From NCBI GenBank assembly GCA_022036555.1, contig CM039124.1, positions 50,557,940 to 50,621,939 of the forward strand: a DNA stretch of 64,000 bases, read 5' to 3'. How positions within the stretch are numbered: the stretch's first letter is position 1; each line of letters opens with the position of its first letter. This document shows positions 55,431-64,000 of this stretch, one piece after another. The stretch comes from Microstegium vimineum. Its lineage: Eukaryota > Streptophyta > Magnoliopsida > Poales > Poaceae. The notes beneath the pieces are model-generated. The model was not told the origin of the DNA, did no database searches, and was given only the letters and a program-made list of their open reading frames with translations. A program made the position numbers and the translations under genes.

Positions 55431-57924
55431 GTGCTCGCACAGCTGGTTCAGGTGATGACACTCCTCCCCCTCCATGTCCTTCCAGAGACAAGGGCAAGAA
55501 GCAAGTTGTTAAGAAGCCAAAGAAAAAGAAGCGAAAGCTTACAGAGGCTGAGAAAGCAGAGGCCATGGCAGATGCAGCAGACCGCGCAAAACGAGGCGGT
55601 CACTGAGGGTCAGTGAGACTTGGCACCCCTTCGCGGGATCTACCGTCCACTCCTCCTGAGTCACAGACAGAGGATACTCCACAGGAGCAAGAGCTTGTCA
55701 CGGAGGCCCTGGGTACACCGTTGGCACCTCGTTCCTGGGGGCGATCTACTCGTTCCCAGTCCGCTCAGTCACCTCAGAGTGCCTCAGCAGCTCCCACAGC
55801 AGCTTCAGTGTCAGTTCACCTTGATCTAAGGAATCTTACAGCCAAGCAAGTGAAGAAACTTCGATTTGTCGCTCTTAAGAAGTGGTGCCCGGATCAGCGT
55901 GACCCCAGAGCCTCACCAGGTTGGCACACACCTCTCATGGAGGATTTCTATAGAGCAGCTCAGCTTACGAGCATCCAGATCCGACCGCACAGGGTTTGCT
56001 CCTTGGAGAGCATAGTTGAGTTGGCTGGTGAGGAGATCAGACCGTTTATCACATACCTTCCGGGCCTCGCCGATTTACTTGGCCGTTCCGGTAACTATAT
56101 TGAGAGATGGGTCAGAGAGTTCTATGCCTTAGTATGGGTTGATCCAGAGCACAAGTTTCTACAGTACACCTTCAGAGGCGAGCGATACAGTCTATACTTG
56201 ACTAGGCTCAGAGAGATTTTTCACCTCCGTCAGACAGGTGGCGAGCTCGATCTTCACTATGACTGCTACCAAGGAGCCTTTGTGCCTCGCCGTGCTCGAG
56301 GTGGTCGTACACTGTCAGTTCAGGAGGTGGCATGCAGCAGCTACTCCTTCAGCCACTCGTCTCTCAGACACCGTTCGACGTCGCCGACTTTCTTGTGTCA
56401 GATATTGAGGACGTGATAGCAGATGGTATGAGGGCACGACGTCAGTTTCCCTATGCTCATTGGATTTTTTCGATCATAGCTATTGAGCTTGAGGGAGCCA
56501 ACCCTGGACTCCGCGCTCTGCTGGACCAGTCACCGACCTCTTTCCCAGCTTACAGAGTTCTTGGTTCGTTTGACAGCCGGTTTGGGAACCGGGTTCTTCG
56601 TCTTGTCAGAGAGAGGACTGCTCCAGCTGACAGAGCTGATGTTGATGCTCAGGATGAGGCTATACGGGGTGTTGAGCAGCAGGAGCTCCATGGATTAGAT
56701 ACTGGAGCTGATGTGACTCCTGAGGATACCTCTTCAGACAGCTCAGATGCCGACTTCCAGCCAGTTCCACCTATGCCCCCACGGGCTCACGACACTGAGG
56801 CTGGCAGCTCTGCCTCTGCCACAGAGACTATGATGTTGAAGATCCTTGATTGTCTCAATGAGCAGCAGAGCTCCCTAGTCACTGCCGTTACTTAAGTTCA
56901 GCAGCGACAGGATGAGATGCAGAGACAGTCTAAGGAGCGCCACTTTGAGATGCAGTGACAGATGCTAGCCATGCAGTTAGAGTCACAGCACCTCCAGCTA
57001 CAGTCTCAGCAGCTTCAGCAGCAGAACATGGCCTTTATGGCCCACATGATGAAGTGGACTGACGCCCCTCCTCTTGAGTTTCCAGCTGCACCTCAGATAC
57101 AGATGATGAGCACATCTCAGCCTTCTCAGTCAGTTGGGCAGATAGGAGGACCTCAGTTTTCAGTTGGTCCCTCAGTTGGCCCCTCAGTGGCCCCTACGAG
57201 TTCCGCCGGTCAGACAGTCACTCCCACCCCAGCCGTACAGTCCAGTGGACTTCAGGGTGCCGGATTGACCACCCCGTTCCAGTCGCCGGCGACTCAGATG
57301 ACACAGTGGTTGGACACCTTTGGCCCGACTTAGCAGTTCACCCCTCTCACTATTGGTTTCACGCCGCTCACGGTTATGATGGGTGCTACTGCCAGAGATC
57401 TATCTGCGTCGTTCAGCAACATTACAGGGCAGCCATCCCCCACTGGTCCACAGATAGCAGCAGAAGTTGAGGCAGAGCTTGTTGCACCGACAACCGATCA
57501 GCACCGCTCTTCAATAGCTTCCTCAGAGGCTACACACGATAGTCGGGCTCCAGCCGTGTCTCCTCCACCCACAGCTACAGTTGCTACCGATGCTACAGTT
57601 GTCACTTCCACTCCAATATAGCCTCCGCAGTCTCCGGTCCTTCAGACTCCAGTCGAGTCCGTGCATGAGGCACAACCGGACACTGCAGCTCCTGAGGCTC
57701 CCGCAGCGTCACTGGCACCGGTTACTAATCCTACTACTACCCCAGCTACTGCTCCAGAGTCTTCGACAGCAGCGCTAGCAGGCCTGTCAGCTTCCGACCC
57801 CCAGACCGCTTCACTTCCAGCATCAGATACTCAGGGGGAGGACTCAGATGATGAGACCTATTTGGCCGCGTTCAGGGTGCTCGAACGCTCCACGGCTGCT
57901 TCCACTCCGCCTCCAGACGCCTAG
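55431..57924 (+). pseudogene. SIRE extra (env-like position) ORF, degenerate
   Basis: This lies downstream of pol in the sense direction, where SIRE elements place an env-like gene. A Lys-rich start (KKPKKKKRK near 55514) precedes a globular domain (about 55830-56330) with WVREFYALVWVDPEH and LYLTRLREIFHLR. It resembles the 'putative plant transposon protein' domain rather than a viral glycoprotein. The frame shifts near 56330-56400; a second half follows to 57924 with stops at about 56893, 56956, 57331 and 57619, a Gln-rich coiled coil (56960-57050) and a Pro/Thr/Ser-rich tail. No signal peptide or membrane anchor is seen. Function unknown. Confidence 0.65.
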
Positions 57925-58387
57925 TTTTGGTGCTTCGACGCCAAAGGGGGAGAGGGAGAGTCGAGTAGATGGGCTAGCTTCAGGGGGAGCTAGTAGGACT
58001 CGTTCTTTTGATGTGTAATTAACTCTATCGCATCATGCATCATGTTTACCGTCTTTATGCATTGTATGATATGTGTGATGTTTGAGACTTGATGGTTGTG
58101 TGACATGTGTGGACATTCATCTTTATATATCATGTCACTTGTTTATGCTATATTGCTTCCGCGCTAATCTCTGATCTTTTGGCTATAGCATATCCTTTAT
58201 GAAATCAAGTACTATGATCAATTCATATCTATTGTGCTTGTCATGGCTTGAATGGTTAGGCATGTTGTTGTCTTTCTTATCACTAACCCACGCCAATCTC
58301 ATGTCAAGTCATGTTTTCTCTTATCAAAATTCACTCATTATTCTCTACTCGAGCTTGTATTGTCGTCAATCACCTAAAAGGGGAGAT

Positions 58388-58464
58388 TGTAGAATCATGG
58401 ACCCTTGTGTTTAGGCGATTAACGACAATACTAGGTCACTATGACTAATGTGTGTTTTGCAGAG
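58388..58464 (+). repeat. 3' LTR of SIRE-1, first 77 bp
   Basis: Near-identical to 47131-47207 and cut at 'gcagag', where a reverse-oriented SIRE LTR enters at 58465. The last five bases (cagag) would be the target duplication of that insertion. Confidence 0.8.
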
Positions 58465-58754
58465 TGAAAGGATCAAGATGCCCAAGAGGGGGGGTGAATT
58501 GGGCTTGTTTTAAATTTCTAAAGCAAATATGAAAACCTATCAAATGCCAATCATCCCCTAGTGCCTACGATTCGTGTGTCCTGGCTAGAAAGCGGTAGCA
58601 GTTCATGGGAATTAAAAGCAACCTAAGCAATTCTAGTAGATAATGTAAAAACAAGACGAAAAGTAATGCGGAAATGTAAAGAGCTAGGGAAAAGGAAATT
58701 CTCAGTGACGCAGCGATTTTTTTTCCCGAGGTATCGAGGTGTCGACACACCCCC
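58465..58754 (-). mobile_element. second SIRE LTR, reverse orientation (SIRE-2)
   Basis: It begins TGAAAGGATCAAGATGCCC, the reverse complement of a SIRE LTR terminus. It then matches the complement of 48490-48752 of SIRE-1 in reverse, to 58754 where a Gypsy LTR enters. It therefore represents the 3' end of a separate SIRE copy inserted in the opposite direction. Confidence 0.8.
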
Positions 58755-60071
58755 TGTCGGGTACGAAGGTAAGGGGTACCCTAAACCCTTCGATAAATTA
58801 ACGCCAAAACATAGCAACCATTTTTAAGACAGGAACCAACCCACTGCTCAAGTCAGTAAGGAAAGGCCCATCACGTGAAGGCCCCATGCACCGGCTATGG
58901 CAACAAATCGCGGGCCGGCCCACCTCGACGCCGAATGACGGACGAGGGGCCGAACGAACGACCCCTCGGCCTCCACCTCGACGTCGAATGATGGACGAGG
59001 GGCCGAACAAACGACCCCTCGGCCGCCACCTCGACATCAAATGACGGACCGAGGGTCGAACGAATGACCCCTCGGCCTCTACTGCGATCCCTCTGACTCC
59101 ACCTCTGCTCCGACCCTACCTCGACGACGAGCGACGGACCAGGGGTCGAACGAACGACCCCCGGACGGGAGGCTCGATCAGCCCAACTGCTCCCGACATG
59201 GGTTAAAGTAAATCCGCCTAACGCCATGGGCGCCGGCGTCCACAGTCAAATCCAACAACTCTCCGTCATGTCCCTGATTCCTGTCAACTGTGTTGCTACT
59301 GCCGCCACGATGCGAGTACGAACTCCAGCAGCACCCCTCGGAACGTGAACAGTGCATCCCTCGATGACGACTTCGGGGATACGACAGAGCCACGCAGGGC
59401 TCGACCCCCCCCCTCGACCGAGGGGCTCGACCCCTCCCTCCAACAACTCCAGTATGGGGCCTGTCCCATCCGCCCCGTCTCGCTTCAGCCGTGGGATTCG
59501 CGCCCGTCTGCGGAAGCTGTGCCGCGACGTGCCGCGACGACTTCTACCGCCACCACGACCCGGAGCGCCAGAAGGACGGAAAGGCCATACCGCCACAGTG
59601 TTCGACGTCCCTTCGCCGGCACTATGCCCCGGACACCCCCGCCCATACTACACAGTTAGGATCCTGTACCCTCGGGCCTCCCCTTGGTCTATAAAAGGGG
59701 ACGCCGAGGTAGAAGAAAGCTGGATCCTGAAATCTCCGATCCGAGACTTCAGTTCAGACCCTCACACTCCACACACACACATCGCTGCTCGATCGACCCC
59801 TCGAGCAGCCAACCCACCGCCTAGGGTAGCCCCGCTAGCCTTACACAGCAGCTCACTCCGAGCACTCCGCGTAACTCAGCTTGTACCCCCCCTGTACGAG
59901 CACTTTGGGTGCGAGATAATACAAGTCATCCTCACCCGCTGGACGTAGGGCCTTCCTTTGCCCGAACCAGGATAAACCTTGTGTCCATCTTGCATCACGT
60001 CTGAGAGAGGGAGCACGCGATATACAAATTTACTAGTTGGTGGTCTTGACCCCCGGGTCATAACACCGACA
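58755..60071 (+). repeat. 5' LTR of the Gypsy element
   Basis: 1317 bp with TGTCGG/CCGACA ends. It contains a tandem array at 58940-59165 and a TATA box TCTATAAAAGGGG at 59688-59700, the probable start region of the genomic transcript. Confidence 0.85.
58940..59165. repeat. about 54-bp tandem repeat in the Gypsy LTR
   Basis: Four imperfect units of the pattern 'cacctcgac ... gaatgacggac ... ggggccgaacgaacgaccc'. Units 1-3 are contiguous; the fourth follows a 40-bp interruption. U3 arrays of this sort often carry enhancer-like sites. Confidence 0.75.
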
Positions 60072-60114
60072 GTTGGTGCGCCAGGTAGGGGGAATTGTGT
60101 GTCGATCAACTCCG

Positions 60115-62400
60115 AACTACTCTCTCAGATGGATTCCACCATCCCACCATTTCCATTCACCACCGTCGTCTGGTTCGGCAGTCTAGGGTTCGTATCCACG
60201 GGCCAGGGCCACTTCATAGTCTTTCCTTTCGCTCGTGGCCTGGACAACAGCAACACCGGTACGCCGGGGCCAGCAAGGATCAGGCGATGATCCCTCCGCT
60301 TGCGCCTCTGGCCTACGATCAGGAGGAGGCACGAGCGACTCCGACGCGCTCGTCACCGTGCGGGTCCCGAGACACCGGATGCCGTTCCTCCGGCCCCGGC
60401 TGGCGACACGCCCCCCCCCCCCCGCAGGGGCCTGTTTGACCCATGCTTGTGGGCCGAGGGGGGGCACCCCTCTGAGCGGGACTCTAGCTCTGCCGTATCA
60501 TCGTCCCCGGGGGTCCCCGTGGCCTCTCCGACACACTCGGCCCCGCCACCACCGTGCGACCCGTTCCCGTACGGGCTCCACAACAGCGCCAGACTCTGCT
60601 CTGCCCTCGCAGGTTTGCAGATACAGACACGTCGCGGGTCTCCAGGGACCTTGCCGCATGCGACGGTCAACCCCGTCACCACCTCTTCACAAGGTGAGCA
60701 CCTGGAGCCGAGACTGGGCCCGGACATAGGGCACGTTGCGGCGACGCCTGGCGGAGGAGCGCAGGGGATCCTTCCCCCACTTCTACCACGCCGACCCCGA
60801 CTCAGACTCTCCCGATGAGGGTTACGACTCCACCCGAGAATGCTTCCACCTCGACGAGCAGGCCGACCCCCAGGATGACGTCAACGACACCGCGGCCACA
60901 GAAGGAGGAGGGGGCAACGCTACACCAGCACGAGATACCAACCCCCCGAGTCCTGATAGAGCCGATCCACCCCTAGACGTCCAGATCACACAAGTCCGAG
61001 AGCTTCTTAGCAAGCTCGAGGAGGAGCGCCTGCGACTTCAGCAACTCGAGCATGCCCTTGAGCGGGATCGAGGGCGCCTGCAGGGTGGAGGAGCTCGCGA
61101 GAGGGCCCACGAAGTCCACCGGCAAATCATCGAGGAGGGGGCGAACGGACCCCGGGTCTACAAACGCGCCAGCCAGAACGTCGTAGCGGCCGCAATGCTG
61201 CTCCGCGACATGCCGACGCCATCGACCCAACAAGCACGGCGTATCAGGGATGAAATCCAGGGGCTTCTCCAAACTGCGGCCGTGCAGCAGGCAAAGAGCT
61301 CGGACTCGAGGCGTCGAGGGCTGCCTCCGAGCGACAAGAAGTACCCCCTCGACAAAATCGAGAGGTATCCGTCCACCAGGACAAAGCGCCCCAGGGCCAA
61401 GTTGAGCGACGACCAGTTCGGGAACGCCTCGTCGACGATCGACCCCCTCGGGTGAACAATCGACGCCGGTACGACGACGCCGAGGCTCGAGGCTACAGCG
61501 CTCACCGAGGTGGGCGCTACGACAGCGACGAAGACCGATGCCGATCTCTGAAGCCACCGGGGCCTCGAGTCTTCGGCAGGACCATCCGGCGGACCCCCCT
61601 GCCCGTCCGTTTCCGTCCACCCACCAGCCTTGTCAAGTACAACGGCGAAACCAAGCCAGAGCTCTGGCTTGCCGACTTTCGGCTGGCGTGTCAGCTGGGA
61701 GAGGCCGATAATGACCACGTCATTATTCGGCAACTCCCACTGTTCCTCTCCGACACCGCTCGCAGATGGCTCGAGGAGCTGCCCTCGGACTTGATCCAAG
61801 ACTGGCCCGACCTGGTCCAGATCTTCGAGGGCAACTTCAAAGGCACCTACGAGCGGCCGGGCAACCCTTGGGACCTCCGCAGCTGCAGGCAGAAGACAGG
61901 GGAGACCCTCCACGCCTTCACCCACCGATTCTCGAGGCAGCGTACCGCACTAACCCAAATCTCCGACCACGAGGTCATTACGGCGTTCATCGCCGGAACG
62001 ACCTGCAAGGAGTTGGTGCGGGAGCTGGGGCGAAACACCCCCCAAGACCGCCAATGAGCTAATGGACATCATCGCCAACTACGCAGCTGGCGAAGAGGCC
62101 GTCAGCGCGTTCTTCCAGATACCTCTAGAGAAGGGGAAGGGCAAGGCGGATGAGCCTGGGGCTCGGACAACGAGCCCAAGAAGAACAATGGGCCCAGAAG
62201 GAACAACAACGGCAACGGCGGCAGGAAGAGGAAGAAGAAGAAGAAGAACCAACCGGGCCGACGCAACGTCGAGCCCGACGACCTTGTCGCTGCGGCAGAC
62301 AAGAAGAAGCCTCGAGGGCCCCCTCCAGACGGGGGCGTCTTCGATAAGATGCTGAAGGAGCCTTGTCCGTATCATATGGGGTCGGCCAACCACCGCCATG
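60115..62400 (+). pseudogene. Gypsy gag, frameshifted
   Basis: The frame passes through several blocks. 60736-61455 carries an acidic stretch, a coiled coil (RELLSKLEEERLRLQQLEHA near 61000) and NVVAAAMLLRDMP near 61179. 61452-62057 has the retrotransposon gag core WLADFRLACQLGEADN ... ARRWLEELP (61670-61800). 62062-62355 is an Arg/Glu-rich nucleic-acid-binding tail. Several frame changes make a single product unlikely. Confidence 0.75.
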
Positions 62401-63449
62401 AGGACTGTCGCATGCTTCGAAAGCACTTCATCCCTCCTGGCTTCAGGAGAGACGACGACAAAGAAGACCCGCCCTGTGACGTCCACGTCAAGGGCGATGC
62501 CAAAAAAGGAGGCTTCCCCGAAATCCACGACTGCTACATGATCTACGGGGGACCCTCGACTCGACTCACCACGCGCCAGCGCAAGAGGGAGCGTCGAGAG
62601 GTTTTCTCTGTTCGAGCCCAGGCTCCTCCGTACCTCGACTGGTCACACACGCCGATCACCTTCGACCAGGACGACCACCCCAAGCACATCCCCAACGCTG
62701 GGGTCTATCCGCTCGTTGTCGATCCGGTCATCCTCAACACCCGCCTCACAAAGGTACTTATGGATGGGGGGAGCTGCCTCAACGTCATCTACGCCGAGAC
62801 CCTCGACCTCCTGGGGATCCCAAGGACCAATCTCCTGCCCAGCGCGGGGGGGTTCCACGGGATCGTCCCAGGGAAGAAGGCACTCTCGATTGGGCGCATC
62901 AAGCTACCCGTTTGTTTCGGCGTCCCCTCAAACTTCCGAAAGGAAGAGCTGACCTTCGAGGTGGTTGCATTCCGAGGCACCTACCACGCCATCATCGGTC
63001 GACCGGGATACGCCAAGTTCATGGCAGTCCCGAACTACACCTACCTCAAGCTCAAGATGCCAGGGCCCTCGGGGGTCATCACCGTCGACACCTCCTACGA
63101 GCACGCATACGACTGCGACGTCGAGTGCGTGGAAAAAGCCGAAGCTATCGAGGATTCAGCCATCCTCGCGGCCCTCGATGATTTGTCTGGCGAGATCCCC
63201 GACCCCAAGCGGCACGCTGGCAACTTCAAGCCGGCGGAAGACACCAAGACCGTCCCGCTCGACCCCGGCCTCGCCGATGGGAAGGTGCTGACGATCAGCT
63301 CACCCTCGAGCCCAAATAGGAAGCAGTGCTCGTCAACTTTCTCCATGCGAATGCCGACGTGTTCGCATGGAGCCCCTCGGATATGTCAGGCATTCCGAGG
63401 GAGGTCGCCGAGCACTCCTTGGACATCCGGGCCGGGTCCAAACCGGTGA
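62349..63449 (+). pseudogene. Gypsy aspartic protease region
   Basis: A CPYHMGSANHRHEDCRML zinc-knuckle-like motif lies near 62362. The retropepsin active site LMDGGSCLN is near 62758, where the usual DSGS/DTGA appears as DGGS, common in Tat elements. The flap and C-terminal motif IIGRPGY is near 62992. The frame drifts from the pol sequence after about 63300, where a frameshift joins it to RT. Confidence 0.78.
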
Positions 63450-64000
63450 AGCAACGCCTACGCCGCTTCGACGAGGAGAAGCACAGGATCATCGGGGAGG
63501 AGGTCGACAAGCTTTTGAAGGCCGGATTCATCAAGGAGGTACACCATCCCGAGTGGTTAGCCAACCCCGTACTGGTTAAGAAAAAGAATGGGAAGGATAG
63601 GATGTGTGTAGACTACACCAGTTTAAATAAAGCCTGTCCCAAGGTTCCTTTCCCACTACCACGTATCGATCAAATAGTAGATTCCACTGCGGGATGCGAA
63701 ACTCTCTACTTCCTTGATGCATACTCTGTCTACCACCAAATAAAGATGAAGGAGTCCGATCAGCTCGCGACTTCCTTCATCACTCCCTTTGGCATGTTTT
63801 GCTACCTCACCATGCCCTTCGGTTTGCGAAACGCCGAGGCCACCTACCAGCGATGCATGCTCCACGTCTTCGAGAAACACTTAGGGCCGACCGTCGAGGC
63901 CTACGTCGACGACATCGTGGTCAAGTCTAAGATAGTCAGAAACCTGGTCGAAGATCTCGAGATCGCGTTTGGGTGCCTCCGGGCAACTCACATAAAACTG
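63450..64000 (+). CDS. Gypsy reverse transcriptase, partial
   Basis: Open without stops from about 63390 to the window edge. It contains LLKAGFIKEV, the VDYTSLNKACPK block (63610), FLDAYSVYHQIKMKESDQLATSF (63713), MPFGLRNAEATYQR and the catalytic YVDDIV near 63903. It copies element RNA to DNA. RNase H and integrase lie beyond 64000. An in-frame connection with gag is broken upstream. Confidence 0.8.

Larger units (their letters stand above)
47131..58464 (+). mobile_element. SIRE/Maximus-type Copia element (SIRE-1)
   Basis: It starts TGTAGAATCATGG at 47131 inside the MULE. The same start occurs at 58388 after a polypurine tract (aaaaggggagat), marking the 3' LTR, of which only 77 bp remain before a reverse-oriented SIRE LTR begins at 58465. 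The left LTR (47131-48752) runs directly into gag. The LTR end, primer-binding site and gag N-terminus are deleted, so it cannot replicate alone. The order gag, protease, integrase, RT-RNase H, extra ORF is that of SIRE elements. The expected target copy on the left is gacat (47126-47130). Confidence 0.85.
58755..64000 (+). mobile_element. Ty3/Gypsy element, Tat lineage, right side cut by window
   Basis: The LTR is at 58755-60071 (TGTCGG to CCGACA). The primer-binding site TTGGTGCGCCAGGTAGG follows at 60073-60089. Then come gag (60115-62400), protease (62349-63300) and RT (63450 to the edge). RT wording (DYTSLNKACPK, FLDAYSVYHQIK, YVDDIVVKSK) is typical of Tat/RIRE2-Retand elements. The 3' half is outside the window. 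It is inserted in SIRE-2. Confidence 0.88.

Noticed and set aside
48758..57924. Functional SIRE element
   Set aside because: The primer-binding site and gag start are deleted and several stops interrupt gag, the integrase-RT border and the last ORF.
55613..57924. Viral-type envelope glycoprotein
   Set aside because: No signal peptide, membrane segment or cysteine pattern; the position alone suggested env.
60353..61925. Minus-strand open frames across the Gypsy gag region
   Set aside because: Shadows of the sense gag frames, which carry the gag core and coiled coil.

Overview
The window is nuclear DNA of a grass, most likely a panicoid such as sorghum, sugarcane, Miscanthus or maize. The evidence is intron-containing plant genes with grass-like GC-rich first exons and intense nesting of grass-type transposable elements (SIRE and Ale/Retrofit Copia, Tat-type Gypsy, hAT, Mutator, Stowaway and Harbinger-like MITEs). 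No bacterial or organellar features were seen. Splice sites were placed by reading frame continuity, GT/AG borders and family knowledge; no search could be run.

Genes, left to right: (1) a PPR protein gene, 7313-8591(+), broken by one extra C. (2) A KORRIGAN-type membrane-anchored GH9 endo-1,4-beta-glucanase, 9998-12884(-), six exons, 621 aa, intact. (3) A plastid-type RsmD-like rRNA methyltransferase, 22431-33549(-), eight exons, 320 aa. Its second intron is 8.65 kb because it hosts a Copia element, a dead hAT element and a MITE. (4) A KNOLLE-class syntaxin, 34024-34968(+), single exon, divergent from the methyltransferase across 474 bp that carries five MSA (AACGG) cores. (5) Ribosomal protein L30, 36784-40146(-), five exons, 111 aa, with a 47-nt first intron and five tandem box C/D snoRNA-like units in intron 2. 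(6) A broken gene for an uncharacterised plant protein, 42151-42914(-), with its 5' end cut by a Mutator-like element and a 7-nt footprint-like insertion.

Mobile DNA: 775-3964 is a MITE with a 2.9-kb LINE remnant inside it. 6711-7068 is a foldback element. 13460-17515 is a complete hAT element with matching 8-bp target duplications and an unbroken transposase, about 0.58 kb upstream of the glucanase start. 19.8-20.5 kb holds a Stowaway MITE, a SINE and a 59-bp miniature hAT element. 25070-30344 is a Copia element with 93/102-bp LTRs and a snap-back palindrome in its integrase region. From 42915 to the right edge is a nest: Mutator-like element, SIRE Copia inserted in it, a second SIRE LTR in reverse orientation inserted in the first one's 3' LTR, and a Tat-type Gypsy inserted in that, running off the window in reverse transcriptase.

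The host genes are housekeeping or cell-division functions (cellulose/cytokinesis glucanase, cytokinesis syntaxin, cytosolic and plastid ribosome components). I see no co-regulated pathway among them apart from the divergent promoter. The most promising candidates for something undescribed are the intronic snoRNA cluster with its companion repeat, the MITE-duplicated splice acceptor, the intact hAT element, the Copia palindrome and the post-pol ORF of the SIRE element.
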